Source of the DNA: Coralliovum pocilloporae
GTDB lineage: Bacteria > Pseudomonadota > Alphaproteobacteria > Rhizobiales > Cohaesibacteraceae
Length of the DNA: 64,000 nt
Direction of reading: 5' to 3'
NCBI RefSeq assembly: GCF_030845175.1
Contig: NZ_CP132542.1
Span: forward strand, 1,895,501 to 1,959,500
Shown here: positions 9,997 through 19,135 of the stretch, in pieces
Layout: each line of letters begins with the position of its first letter
How positions within the stretch are numbered: position 1 is the stretch's first letter
The notes under the pieces: model-generated
The model's input: only the letters and a program-made list of their open reading frames with translations
The model's database searches: none
What the model was told of the DNA's origin: nothing
Position numbers and translations under genes: made by a program

Positions 9997-10890
9997 CTAA
10001 CTATCTGAAATCGTGTATCTTTGCCGATATTCCGAGGGCGTATCGCCAATCTCCCGCTGAAAAAGGGCTCTGAACGCGCCTGTATCCTGATAGCCAACAG
10101 CCCAGGCAATCTGCTCAACAGACTGGACCGTTGTCTCCAGAAGGCGACACCCCTGGTCGAGGCGATGCTTTTGAAGATAGCGGGTTGGGGTCAGGCCTGT
10201 TGCACGCTTGAAACGACGCAGGAAGGTGCGGGGTTCAAGCCTCGCAGCATCTGCCAGAGCCGCGATGGTATGATGGTGTGCCGGGTTCTGCCGCATGATG
10301 TCTTGTGCCCGAAGGATATGGTCATCGCCATGAGACGTAACATCCTGAAAACGTGCATAGACACGCTGGTCTCTGCGCCCGGGATCTGCGAGGACAAAAT
10401 GGGCGGTTTCCATCATGACGGCCTGGCTGCAATACCTCCTGATCAGCGCCAGTCCGAGATCGATCCAGGCCAGAAAACCACCGGCGGTGATCAGGTCCGG
10501 TTCTTCTATCACGGTACGACTGCAATCAAGTTGGACTGTGGGAAACTGTTGGGAGAAGGAAGCTGCCGCGCTCCAGTGCGTTGTCGCCGGACGTCCGTCC
10601 AGAAGCCCGGTTTCAGCAAGGCGGAACGCCCCCATGCAAACGGACCCGATAAGGCTGCCATTCTTATGAGCAGTTTGAAGATGTCGCAGGCCGTCGGATA
10701 ACCCGTCCGGCTTTTGGCAGGGCAGAATGATCAGAGCATCCAGATCATCAAATCTGGCATCCGGTTCACAGATCTGAACGTTCAGAGGGGCTGTTGTCGA
10801 GAAAGTGTTGGCAGTTTCCAGAAGATCGGAAAGGCCATGGAGAACGGATTGACGGCAGGTCTGCCCCGTGATGAGGCCAATATCAGTCAT
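9997..10890 (-). CDS. GlxA-type transcriptional regulator (DJ-1/PfpI domain plus AraC HTH)
   Basis: 297-residue regulator. Residues 1-165 form a class I glutamine-amidotransferase-like (DJ-1/PfpI) fold with Cys85 in the GSVCMGAF elbow. Residues about 200-297 are an AraC/XylS double HTH, including RTFLRRFKRATGLTPTRYLQ and a second helix-turn-helix near VEQIAWAVGYQDTGAFRALF. It is divergent from the small SnoaL-like gene at 10989, with 98 bp between them, and may control it. Effector unknown. Proteins of this type regulate, for example, arginine, glycine-betaine or carnitine catabolism, but nothing in the neighbourhood points to a choice. Confidence 0.92.
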   Translation of the reverse strand: MTDIGLITGQTCRQSVLHGLSDLLETANTFSTTAPLNVQICEPDARFDDLDALIILPCQKPDGLSDGLRHLQTAHKNGSLIGSVCMGAFRLAETGLLDGRPATTHWSAAASFSQQFPTVQLDCSRTVIEEPDLITAGGFLAWIDLGLALIRRYCSQAVMMETAHFVLADPGRRDQRVYARFQDVTSHGDDHILRAQDIMRQNPAHHHTIAALADAARLEPRTFLRRFKRATGLTPTRYLQKHRLDQGCRLLETTVQSVEQIAWAVGYQDTGAFRALFQREIGDTPSEYRQRYTISDS

Positions 10891-10988
10891 GTGTCACTTA
10901 TGCCCTCTGAAATGTCAATTTAGACACTCGTGGTCACACAATAAGCAGATTACGGAAGAGCATGCAATCCAATTGAAGGACGATAACA

Positions 10989-11354
10989 ATGAATGATGTG
11001 CTCAAGGCAGCGGTCGAGAAAGCAAGCAATGGCTGGAAAGAGGCGTTCAATGCAGGCAATGCGGAAGGCTGCGCCTCTTTCTATGAGACTGATGCCACAA
11101 TGACGGCCCAACCGTTCGGCACGTTCACAGGCCGTGAAGCAATCCAGGCGTTCTGGCAGCAGATCATTGATGGCGGCTATGCGGATGTCTGCTATTCCGA
11201 CATCGAATGCGTCCAGGTTGATGACCAGAGCGTTCGTCTGTCTGCAAGCTGGACCATGAACAAGGCCGGTGGCGTTATTACCAATGAGCTCTGGGTTCTG
11301 CAGGCCGATGGCAGCATGCAGCTGCGGATCGATGAATTCGAGGCCAGATCATAG
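10989..11354 (+). CDS. SnoaL/NTF2-like protein (DUF4440-type)
   Basis: 121-residue cytoplasmic protein with the NTF2-like cone-fold pattern: an N-terminal helix, then WKEAFNAGNAEGCASFYETDATMTAQP-type sequence, FTGREAIQAFWQQ, and a beta-rich C-terminus. Proteins of this kind are either small-molecule isomerases/cyclases or ligand-binding proteins; no catalytic residues can be assigned. The start is supported by GGACGATAAC just upstream. It is divergent from the GlxA-type regulator, which may control it. Function not known. Confidence 0.85.
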   Translation: MNDVLKAAVEKASNGWKEAFNAGNAEGCASFYETDATMTAQPFGTFTGREAIQAFWQQIIDGGYADVCYSDIECVQVDDQSVRLSASWTMNKAGGVITNELWVLQADGSMQLRIDEFEARS

Positions 11355-11394
11355 GCTGCGTGCCAAGCTTGTGTGATAGGCAGCCTGGGCTGTC

Positions 11395-13170
11395 TCAGGC
11401 TGCATCAAACTGAAGATTGTAAAGAGCCGCATAGTGGCTCTTTCTTGCCAGAAGCTCCGTATGTGAGCCTTCTTCCACAACGGTCCCTTCCGAGAGAACG
11501 GCAATCTTGTCAGCGTTCCGGACTGTTGACAGGCGATGAGCCACAACGATAACGGTCCGGTTCTCCGACAGAGCATCAAAGGCAGCCTGAACCTTGGTTT
11601 CAGACTCGCTGTCAAGCGCTGACGTTGCCTCATCCAGCAGAACAATCGGGGCGTCCTTCAGAATGGCACGTGCAATGGCCAGTCGCTGTCTTTGCCCGCC
11701 GGATAGCTGAGCGCCGTTCTCACCGACTTCCGTATCATATCCATGATCCAGAGCCGTTATGAAGTCATGGGCAAAAGCGCTGCGCGCGGCGGCCTCGATA
11801 TCTGTATCGCTTGCATCCGGACGGCCAAGGCGCAGATTGTCACGGATAGTGCCCGAGAACAGGAACGTGTCCTGACTGACGAGGGCTATTGAATCCCTGA
11901 GACTGGTTGTGGTGACGGAAGCGATCTCCTGCCCGTCGATCTCAATCCGGCCGCTACCCACATCATAGAAGCGGAGGATCAGGTTGATGATTGTCGTTTT
12001 ACCGCTGCCCGACGGACCAACCAGTGCGGTGGTCTTGCCACCTTCGGCTTTAAGAGACAGGCCATTCAGAATAGGGCTGTCCGAACCATACTGGAATGTC
12101 ACATTGTCGAGCGCGACCGCACCTTGTGAGAGGGAAAGCGGCCTGGCATCCGGTTTCTCCCGTATTGTGAGCGGCAGGTCGAGAATCTCATACATCAGCC
12201 GGACACCGACAATATTCTGCTCAATCACGCCGCGCATCTTGGCGAGCCTCTTGGCAGGCTCATAAGCCATCAGCAGGGCGGTCAGAAAGGAGACGAATTC
12301 GCCGGGTGTCTGAGTGCCGCCAATTGTGCGCCAGCCGCCATAGAGGATGAAAAGGCCTACGGTCACACCGCCGAGTGTTTCCATCACCGGGCCGGTACGG
12401 GCTTTCAGCTTGGCAATCTTGTTCGCCTTGTCCTCAACGCTGGCCGTGGCATTTTCCATCCGGGCGTTCATATGACCCTCAAGACGGAAGGACTTGACGA
12501 TCCTGTTGCCCTGAGTGGACTCCTGGACGACGGAGACGATCTCGGAAAGGGAGAGAAATTCCGCCTTGGCGATCTTCTTGATCTTGCGAATGATCCGCAC
12601 CACCAGCGCGAAAGCCGGAATCCCCAGAAGAACGGCCAGGACCGAAAGCAGCGGATCCTGTATCAGCATGACAACAATCAGGCCGATGACTGTGAGCAGG
12701 TCGCGTCCGAACCGGGTTACGATGATCTCAAGCAGCATGCGGGCTGCTGTGGCATTGTGCGTCAGCCGGGTAACCAGTTCGCCAGTGGCGTGGCTGTGAT
12801 AGAAATTGACACCCTGCTGTTGCAAATGAGCGAAGATTCGCCTCTGGCAAGTGGCCACAACGGCATTGCCGATCACATTGAGAATGACGGTCTGGGCGAA
12901 GGTCGCGAAACCCTTGGTCAGAAAGATTGCAACCACGGCTGCAGAGACCAGCGCAACCTTCTGCATGTCGCGTTCGACAAACAGCTCGTTGATCACATCC
13001 TTCATGATCCAGGCGCTTAAGCCGGTCATGGCAGCTGTGATAGCCATGAACAGGAAGGCAAGCAGATAGCGTCGTGCGTGGAGATGAAAGTTCTCGCGCA
13101 GCAACCGGATGATCAACTGCATAGCGCCATCCTGATCAGGAAACAGGCGATCTAACAGGCGTTGTGACAC
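11395..13170 (-). CDS. MsbA-like ABC exporter (TM domain fused to ATPase)
   Basis: 591-residue half-transporter: six membrane segments in an ABC_membrane domain (about 35-310) followed by an ATP-binding domain (about 335-590). It shows Walker A GPSGSGKTT, signature LSGGQRQR, Walker B IVLLDEATSALD and the switch histidine in VVAHRLSTV. The arrangement and length match the MsbA/multidrug-lipid exporter group, which acts as a homodimer in the inner membrane. The start is a GTG at 13170. Encoded alone, tail to tail with the SnoaL-like gene. Substrate unknown; lipid A flipping is possible but unproven. Confidence 0.93.
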   Translation of the reverse strand: MSQRLLDRLFPDQDGAMQLIIRLLRENFHLHARRYLLAFLFMAITAAMTGLSAWIMKDVINELFVERDMQKVALVSAAVVAIFLTKGFATFAQTVILNVIGNAVVATCQRRIFAHLQQQGVNFYHSHATGELVTRLTHNATAARMLLEIIVTRFGRDLLTVIGLIVVMLIQDPLLSVLAVLLGIPAFALVVRIIRKIKKIAKAEFLSLSEIVSVVQESTQGNRIVKSFRLEGHMNARMENATASVEDKANKIAKLKARTGPVMETLGGVTVGLFILYGGWRTIGGTQTPGEFVSFLTALLMAYEPAKRLAKMRGVIEQNIVGVRLMYEILDLPLTIREKPDARPLSLSQGAVALDNVTFQYGSDSPILNGLSLKAEGGKTTALVGPSGSGKTTIINLILRFYDVGSGRIEIDGQEIASVTTTSLRDSIALVSQDTFLFSGTIRDNLRLGRPDASDTDIEAAARSAFAHDFITALDHGYDTEVGENGAQLSGGQRQRLAIARAILKDAPIVLLDEATSALDSESETKVQAAFDALSENRTVIVVAHRLSTVRNADKIAVLSEGTVVEEGSHTELLARKSHYAALYNLQFDAA

Positions 13171-13376
13171 AGGCGATGCTATCTTTCTCTTTCGGGCTTA
13201 TGCTTTGATAAGGGGCCCTTATATGGTTCCTTGCTTCTACATTTCATCGCGTGGCAGAAAAATCAAACAGTTTCATGGCAAATTCCTGTTATGGAGCATC
13301 AGGACGCGTGAGATGGCATTGTCAGCCTGTCACCTAATCTCTATGGTCGCTCCACATGAGAGAGGGACAAGATCAG

Positions 13377-14591
13377 ATGGCGAATCCGGCAACGGGATCA
13401 GCCGAGATGCCGGATTGGCGGCGGGCAGCTGTTATGCTGATGCTGATGGCAATTGCCATGCAGATAGCCTTTGCCACCTGGTGGAACCTGCTGAACAATT
13501 TTGCCATCGAAGAGATCGGCTTCACTGGCCGTGAGATCGGAATTCAGCAGTCTATCCGCGAGATTCCCGGCTTCCTGGCCTTTACGGCAATTTTCCTGCT
13601 GCTGTTTATCCGCGAGCAGAGCTTTGCGCTTGTTTCTCTGGCCGTCATGGCCGTCGGCATCGCCGCCACTGGTTACTTCCCGACAATTGTCGGGCTCTAT
13701 GTCACCACACTCATTATGTCCGTTGGTTTTCACTATTATGAGACGGCCCATCAGTCCCTGTCTTTGCAATGGCTGCCGCGCAGTGAAGCGCCGCGCGTCA
13801 TGGGACGGATTGTCGGTATGGCATCTTTTGCCAAGCTCGGTGTGTTCGGCTTTATCTTTGTCGGCTGGAGTTATCTGGGGCTCGATTATTCCACTCTGTT
13901 CACCATGGCCGGTCTTGTCGCCCTGTTGATCGTTGTCTGGCTTGTCATGGCCTTTCCGGCTTTCAAGCAAACCGTACCCCAGCACAAGAAGCTCATTCTG
14001 CGGAAACGATACTGGCTCTATTACGCACTGACATTCATGAGCGGCGCGCGGCGGCAGATTTTCATCGTCTTCGCGGGCTTTCTGATGGTTGAGCGTTTTG
14101 GTTATGATGTGCACGAAATTGCTGGTCTGTTCATCATCAACAGTGCGTTCAGCATGGTCTTTTCACCGGTCATTGGCGAGCTTATTGCCCGGTTTGGCGA
14201 GCGCCGGATCCTGACGCTTGAATATATCGGTCTGATCGGAATTTTTACCGCCTATGCCTTCGTCTCCGACCCTTGGGTCGCTGCCAGTCTTTATGTTCTG
14301 GATCATGCCTTCTTTGCCATGGCTATTGCCATGAAGACCTATTTTCAGAAGATTGCAGATCCGGCTGACATTGCGCCGACCACGGGTGTTGCCTTCACCA
14401 TCAACCATATTGCTGCGGTGATAATCCCGGTCATCTTCGGTCTGATCTGGCTGGTCAGTCCGGCAGCAGTGTTCCTGGCCGGTGCCGCGATGGCTGCTGT
14501 ATCCCTTGCCCTGGCCCGTCTGGTCCCCATGGACCCTGATATGGGGCGTGAGACAATCGTACCCCGCCTTAATTCTGTACCAGCAGAATAG
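13377..14591 (+). CDS. MFS transporter
   Basis: 404-residue inner-membrane permease with about twelve hydrophobic segments in two six-helix halves. The N-terminal half includes the conserved loop region REIGIQQSIREIPGF, the second half GERRILTLEYIG. The ATG at 13377 has AGAGAGGGACAAG upstream; a second ATG at 13356 adds seven residues and has no better ribosome site. I do not recognise a substrate class. The upstream 200 bp carries no other gene. Confidence 0.88.
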   Translation: MANPATGSAEMPDWRRAAVMLMLMAIAMQIAFATWWNLLNNFAIEEIGFTGREIGIQQSIREIPGFLAFTAIFLLLFIREQSFALVSLAVMAVGIAATGYFPTIVGLYVTTLIMSVGFHYYETAHQSLSLQWLPRSEAPRVMGRIVGMASFAKLGVFGFIFVGWSYLGLDYSTLFTMAGLVALLIVVWLVMAFPAFKQTVPQHKKLILRKRYWLYYALTFMSGARRQIFIVFAGFLMVERFGYDVHEIAGLFIINSAFSMVFSPVIGELIARFGERRILTLEYIGLIGIFTAYAFVSDPWVAASLYVLDHAFFAMAIAMKTYFQKIADPADIAPTTGVAFTINHIAAVIIPVIFGLIWLVSPAAVFLAGAAMAAVSLALARLVPMDPDMGRETIVPRLNSVPAE

Positions 14592-14638
14592 GCCTATAGC
14601 GCGCGTCCGAAATGCTGACGGGCTTTTCGGGTAACGCT

Positions 14639-15550
14639 TCAGATTGTGTTCGTATCCGGGCCGGCAATGGAACCGTCCGCCTCGAGGCCAGGATGCAAAC
14701 CCTGTTCGTCGCAGACTTCCTTCAATGCGCGCAGGGCTTTCTGGACCTTGTGGTCATGGCGACGTCGAACATGGGTTGCCACATAGGTGCGCTGCTCGAA
14801 ATCGGGCGCATCTTCCACCCGCATGAAGCCCTCATTTTCCACAAAATCATCAGCCAGCGCCTCGGGCAGATAGCAGGATCCGCCTTCACGGCGCAGCAGA
14901 GTGACGGCCATACTGCCGAGCCCGACGGCCAGTCTGCTGCGACAGAGGTCAGGCAGAAATTCCGAATGCTGCTTGTCAAAGGTTCCTGAATAGCTGACCC
15001 GAATATAGCGTTCCGGCGTCTGGTCTGACAGATGCGGGCTGTCTGAAGACACCATCACCATACGCTCGCGGAAAATCTCTTCATAAGAAATATCGGGGAT
15101 ATAGCGCGGCATATAGAGAAGGGCGATATCGAGATTGCCGAACATCAGGTCTGTGACCATCTGGTTCGAATAGTCCGCCTCAAGATAAATGGCTGTCGAG
15201 GGCAGGGCCACTTTCAGCTTGTCGACCCATTTCAGCAGAACCTGATCCATCAGGCTGACCTGGCTTGCAAAGCGCATCAGGCCGTCGAACTTGTCGAGAA
15301 CGCCGATATCCTGCCGTGCCATAGTCCAGGACAGTTTGATCGAGCGGGCATAGTCAATAAACCTGCGCCCTGCAGGGGTGGCATGCGCGCCTCCGCGTCC
15401 CCGTTCAAACAGAACGGCCCCCACATGTTTTTCAAGAGACTGGACCCGGGCACTCACTGTGGACTGGGTGATGTTCAGACGTTCTGCAGTTCGGTTGAAG
15501 TTCTTCGTTTCCAGCAAGTCGAGGAACGTATCTATCCAGTCCAGTTGCAT
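14639..15550 (-). CDS. LysR-type transcriptional regulator
   Basis: 303 residues. The N-terminal winged HTH (about 1-62) contains the typical NFNRTAERLNITQSTVSARVQSLE recognition block, and a periplasmic-binding-like effector domain occupies about 90-290. The ATG at 15550 is preferred over a TTG one codon earlier. It is transcribed divergently from the glpX-like/prk pair, the usual position for a LysR regulator of its target. It is tempting to call it CbbR, but the N-terminus and effector domain are not clearly CbbR-like, so I leave the target open. Confidence 0.9.
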   Translation of the reverse strand: MQLDWIDTFLDLLETKNFNRTAERLNITQSTVSARVQSLEKHVGAVLFERGRGGAHATPAGRRFIDYARSIKLSWTMARQDIGVLDKFDGLMRFASQVSLMDQVLLKWVDKLKVALPSTAIYLEADYSNQMVTDLMFGNLDIALLYMPRYIPDISYEEIFRERMVMVSSDSPHLSDQTPERYIRVSYSGTFDKQHSEFLPDLCRSRLAVGLGSMAVTLLRREGGSCYLPEALADDFVENEGFMRVEDAPDFEQRTYVATHVRRRHDHKVQKALRALKEVCDEQGLHPGLEADGSIAGPDTNTI

Positions 15551-15801
15551 CAACAGTCTCCACTAGGAGTGTGGTTTCGCGATTGAAGAGGGCTATATAA
15601 TGAAGAATATCGATTTACAATGCAAAACACAGCTCCGAGAAGGTATTTCGGTAGCGTATTTGTGTGACCTACCCGATGGGGTGGGCTTCAGCCCATTCGA
15701 AAGAGACAATTTCCTATCCTGTCGGAGCTTTTGCATGGTGTGGCCAACGCGTATGGTTTGAGACGTGTTCTCCTCAACACACGAACTGGACCCTGATTGT
15801 C

Positions 15802-16782
15802 ATGGCACAATCCGATGACAGCATCGCCGGACTTCTTCAGGCTGCCACCGAATATGCGGCGGCGACGGCGGCGCATTGTATCCAGAACGGCGATGAGGAC
15901 CATCTCGAAGACCGCGCCCGTGAGTCTATGGCCGTGGCTCTTGCGAAGATACCCGGCGCGACACGGCTGGTTCTTGGCGGTGGAGATGCGGGCTCAACCA
16001 CGCTGGTCGACGGTGCTCTGCTTGGGCGGACTACTGATAGCGATCCATCCGGTGATCTGGCGATTGACCCGGCGGAGGGGACGACATTTCTGCAGCCGGG
16101 CCTGACCAATGCCATGGCTGTGGCGGCACTTGTGGAGCCGAACGGGTTCATGAATCCAGGCCCGGCTCTTTACATGGAAAAGCTGGTTCTGCCACCGGAA
16201 GCCAGAGGCAAGGTCGACCCTTCTGCTTCTGTTCCTGAGCGTCTGCAGCAATTGAGTGACGCTTTGAGGAAACCGGTCGCCCGGCTGACGGTCTATGTGC
16301 TTGAGAAAACACGCCACAATGCGCTGATAGATGCTGTCCGGTCAGCTGGCGCGTCTGTTGCTCTTTACCCGGCGGGAGACATAGCGGGCGCGCTTCTGGC
16401 AGGGGCTGGAGGCGGCGATATTGATGCGCTGATGGGCACAGGAGGAGTGCCTGAGGGGTTTCTGGCGGCTGCGGCAGTAAAGTGTCTGGGAGGAGAGTTT
16501 TTGGGTCGCATGGATCCCCAATTGCCAAGTGAGCATGCTGCAATGCGGGCGGAAGGGCGCTCGACAACGCAATGGCATGATCAGGACAAGCTGGTTCCGG
16601 GATATGTTCTGGGGTTCAGCGCGACGGGGATCACGTCGGGCCTACTGCTATCTGGCGCAACCGTTCAGCAAACAGAGGTAGCGCTTGAAACTCTGACCTT
16701 GTCTTCCGGACGGTCGAGCTGGGAAAAGCAGCCCTCTATCCTGTCCGCTTGGCCCGGGCAGGAAGGTCCGGGGGGCGCATGA
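15802..16782 (+). CDS. glpX: GlpX-type (class II) fructose-1,6-bisphosphatase homologue, degenerate metal site
   Basis: 326-residue member of the class II FBPase/SBPase family, which dephosphorylates fructose-1,6- (and sometimes sedoheptulose-1,7-) bisphosphate. Retained blocks: IDPAEGT (88-94), ALYMEKLVLPP (122-132), MGTGGVPEGF (211-220, with the family Glu at 218) and AAVKCLGG. Lost block: where the family has GEGExDEAPMLYIGE, this protein has GGGDAGSTTLVDG (59-71), so the metal-binding Glu and its neighbours are missing. The start at 15802 (MAQSDDSIAG) matches the family N-terminus; the frame is open to 15664. It overlaps prk by 4 bp (ATGA), so the two are translationally coupled. It may be catalytically altered or inactive. 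Confidence 0.85.
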   Translation: MAQSDDSIAGLLQAATEYAAATAAHCIQNGDEDHLEDRARESMAVALAKIPGATRLVLGGGDAGSTTLVDGALLGRTTDSDPSGDLAIDPAEGTTFLQPGLTNAMAVAALVEPNGFMNPGPALYMEKLVLPPEARGKVDPSASVPERLQQLSDALRKPVARLTVYVLEKTRHNALIDAVRSAGASVALYPAGDIAGALLAGAGGGDIDALMGTGGVPEGFLAAAAVKCLGGEFLGRMDPQLPSEHAAMRAEGRSTTQWHDQDKLVPGYVLGFSATGITSGLLLSGATVQQTEVALETLTLSSGRSSWEKQPSILSAWPGQEGPGGA

Positions 16783-17717
16783 TGATTGCAGCAAAGCGGA
16801 CCGGGCCGGTTATTCTCGGCATTGTTGGTGACTCAGGTGTGGGGAAAACCACTCTGGCACGCGGTATCGCCCGTATTCTGGGGCCTGAGCGTGTCACGAT
16901 TTTCTCAATGGATGACTATCACCGCTACACCCGCGCCGAACGCTATGAGCGGCAGCTGAGCGCTTTGGAGCCCGATTGCAATCATCTGGATATCCTGACC
17001 CAGCATTTGAAACTGCTCAGGAAGGGAGAGGCTGTTCTCAAGCCGGTCTATGACCACACCAATGGTGAGCTGGTACGCCCGGAACTGATGCAGCCAGCGG
17101 ACTTCATCATTGCTGAGGGGCTGCTCGGCTATGCCAGCCGCGAACTGCGTTCCTGCTATGACGTGAAAATCTTCCTTGAACCGGAGGAAGACCTGCGGCT
17201 GCGCTGGAAAATTCATCGGGACACCACCCAGCGCGGTTATTCCCAGTCGGATGTCCTGTCCATTCTCGAGCGGCGTCAGCGTGCGCGTGATACCTATATC
17301 GTTCCCCAGCGCCTGTTTGCGGATATTGTTATTCGGTTTGTCAGACCGGCAGTGGAGACAGGTCAGCAGGACGACCAGCTTGATGCATGCCATGTGTTGC
17401 GGCCAACACTCCCGCACCCGGATTTCACCAGCCTCCTCGACAGTATCCATGCGGATCGCGATATCCGTCTGCAACTGACACGGGACCATGGCAAACCGGT
17501 TGATCTTCTGGAAATCTCAGGGGGCATCTCTCCAGAGCGGGCTAGCGATATTGAGCGCTATCTGTGGAGTGAACTGCAGGATGCCAAGCCGGATCTGGAT
17601 GATGTCGGGCTGTATGAGTCGAGCGTCGGAATGCGGGTCAGCCACCCGCTGGCACTGACACAGCTCTTTATTGCCATCCATATGATGAAAGCTGCACAGG
17701 GAGAATATGCGATCTGA
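16779..17717 (+). CDS. prk: phosphoribulokinase, plant/cyanobacterial (class II) type
   Basis: 312-residue P-loop kinase expected to phosphorylate ribulose-5-phosphate to ribulose-1,5-bisphosphate. Walker A is GDSGVGKT (17-24), then SMDDYHRYTR (43-52), with the alignable segments HLDILTQHLKLLRKGE, KPVYDHTNGELVRPELMQP, IAEGLLGY and WKIHRDTTQRGYS. These match the cyanobacterial/plant class II pattern (LDDYHSLDR, KPIYNH, IEGLHPM, WKIQRDMAERGHS) rather than the class I PRK of purple bacteria. Its ATG overlaps the glpX-like stop. No RuBisCO gene is in the window. A hairpin-rich gap follows. A uridine-kinase-like activity is the main alternative. Confidence 0.85.
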   Translation: MMIAAKRTGPVILGIVGDSGVGKTTLARGIARILGPERVTIFSMDDYHRYTRAERYERQLSALEPDCNHLDILTQHLKLLRKGEAVLKPVYDHTNGELVRPELMQPADFIIAEGLLGYASRELRSCYDVKIFLEPEEDLRLRWKIHRDTTQRGYSQSDVLSILERRQRARDTYIVPQRLFADIVIRFVRPAVETGQQDDQLDACHVLRPTLPHPDFTSLLDSIHADRDIRLQLTRDHGKPVDLLEISGGISPERASDIERYLWSELQDAKPDLDDVGLYESSVGMRVSHPLALTQLFIAIHMMKAAQGEYAI

Positions 17718-18017
17718 TGCAGCGATGTGTTCTGACCGATCGCCGTCTGGGTGATCGGTCATCTCGGTTGGGTCCCCTCATGGGCTGATGGACGGGACCT
17801 GAACGCTCCGGAGAACCCACTCCTCCGGAGACCGGGCCAGACGCGTTTCGTGTGAAGCGTGTCTGGCTCACTTCGAACGCTCGCTCAGGCGGACGTTCAC
17901 CAACGGAAGGAACTTTCCGGTTATCTGTCTGTGTCTGCCGTCACAGGCAGAAATGCCGGACCGGTGAAGGCAGGATGACAAGCCCTGTCTTCGCCGTGCT
18001 TTTCGGGAATCTTGACC
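17718..18017. other. 300-bp convergent intergenic region with several hairpins
   Basis: Lies between prk (+) and the RcnA-type exporter (-). No gene is supported. Inverted repeats: TGACCGATC/GATCGGTCA (17733-17741/17753-17761); CTCCGGAG twice (17806-17813, 17823-17830); GCCAGAC/GTCTGGC (17836-17842/17861-17867); CTGCC/GGCAG (17935-17939/17946-17950). None is followed by a long T run on the plus strand, so none is a textbook terminator. The end at 18011-18020 (CTTGACCCTA) matches the terminus of the TAGGGTC repeat family. Confidence 0.6.
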
Positions 18018-18860
18018 CTAGTGATGCGGAGCCTGATGCCAGCCGGTGTAAAGCATGGCCAGTCCCACCAGCACAATCAGCACAGCCGAGACATAGGGTG
18101 CCCGGTCCATGAAACGGTCGAACGCTCCCGATTTGGCCAGAACATAGTTCATGCCAATGGCAGCGGCGGATCCAACGGCAACCAGCATGACAGCCAGGCC
18201 GATCGAGAATCCGGCCACCAGTGTGACGCCAAGCCAGAACTGTTGCAGGTTCAGGCAGAGAATGAGAACGGTAATGGCGGCTGAGCAGGGAATAAGACCG
18301 CCGGTCAGACCGAACAGGATTGTCTGCCCCGTTGTCGCGGAACCATCACCAAACCGTTCTTCGATCTCGCGTGCATGGGCGCGTGCATGGGCGTCGTCAT
18401 CCAGATGGTCATGCCCGTGAGAATGGTCGTGGTCATGTGAGTGATCGTGGTTGTGGCTATGCCCGTGATTGTGCCCATGACCATGATGATGTCCATGGCT
18501 GTGCGCTGCACGTTTTTTGGCTCTCCGCCATTGCTGAATGAAAATCCATGCGCCCATCACGATGATAATGCCGCCTGACGCCATCATGAAAACAGGCTCG
18601 AGCTCTTCACCAATCAGTTCATTGCCGAGGCTGAGGGCAATAAGCGCAAGAATCCAGACAATCGCTGTATGGGAAAGGGCTGCCGAGAGGCCCAGCAGGA
18701 TAGCCTGACTGACCGTGCCGCGCACAGCGATGATAAAGGCCGCCATCATGGTTTTGGAATGGCCGGGCTCAAGGCCGTGCAATGCACCAAGAACAATGGC
18801 CGCAGCCATCAGAAAAACGGGAGAAACAGAACCAGACTGGATCAGCGAGGTGAGATCCAT
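18018..18860 (-). CDS. rcnA: nickel/cobalt exporter, RcnA/NicO family
   Basis: 280-residue inner-membrane metal efflux permease. The conserved HGLEPGHSK motif (28-36) in the first membrane helix and a central loop extremely rich in histidine (about 120-162, repeats of HGH/HDH/HSH) are typical of RcnA-like exporters. About six membrane segments flank the loop. It ends with GWHQAPHH. The metal regulator gene lies 11 bp upstream on the same strand, giving a sensor-exporter operon. The cobalt importer is also adjacent, so import and export of the same metal are encoded side by side. Its TAG stop is part of a TAGGGTCAAG repeat end. Confidence 0.9.
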   Translation of the reverse strand: MDLTSLIQSGSVSPVFLMAAAIVLGALHGLEPGHSKTMMAAFIIAVRGTVSQAILLGLSAALSHTAIVWILALIALSLGNELIGEELEPVFMMASGGIIIVMGAWIFIQQWRRAKKRAAHSHGHHHGHGHNHGHSHNHDHSHDHDHSHGHDHLDDDAHARAHAREIEERFGDGSATTGQTILFGLTGGLIPCSAAITVLILCLNLQQFWLGVTLVAGFSIGLAVMLVAVGSAAAIGMNYVLAKSGAFDRFMDRAPYVSAVLIVLVGLAMLYTGWHQAPHH

Positions 18861-18871
18861 AGCAGATTTCC

Positions 18872-19135
18872 TTAGAGGTATTTCGAGATTGCCTTGAACT
18901 CATCCAGTGCCGATCTGCCTTCGTCCCGCAGTCGGTCACTGTCTCCAAGACAATGATCGATATGGTCGTGAATGAGGGTGCGTTTGGCATTGGCAATGGC
19001 ACGTTCAACCGCATGCATCTGCTGTGCAACGTCCGCGCAGGGACGATCATCCTCCATCATCGATATGATCTTGCGAAGATGGCCTTCCGCCCGCTTCAGC
19101 CGCTTGATGATATCCCCATGGGATTGATGCCGCAT
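18872..19135 (-). CDS. RcnR/CsoR-family metal-sensing repressor (DmeR-like)
   Basis: 87-residue all-helical repressor of the CsoR/RcnR/FrmR family. It shows KRLKRAEGHLRKIISMMEDD, the conserved Cys in RPCADV, the family block QQMHAVERAIANAKRTL, and a histidine/cysteine cluster LIHDHIDHCLG that fits Ni/Co coordination. The N-terminus MRHQSHGD adds histidines. ATG at 19135 (GGAGCAGGAC upstream) is chosen over a TTG at 19147. It precedes the exporter by 11 bp and presumably represses it in the absence of Ni/Co. A possible operator is at 19322-19340. Ni/Co versus Cu or formaldehyde specificity is inferred from context. Confidence 0.88.
   Translation of the reverse strand: MRHQSHGDIIKRLKRAEGHLRKIISMMEDDRPCADVAQQMHAVERAIANAKRTLIHDHIDHCLGDSDRLRDEGRSALDEFKAISKYL

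Noticed and set aside
14639..15550. LysR gene as CbbR, the Calvin-cycle regulator
   Set aside because: The position next to prk is suggestive, but the N-terminal and effector sequence is not recognisably CbbR-like and no RuBisCO is near. Kept as a generic LysR.
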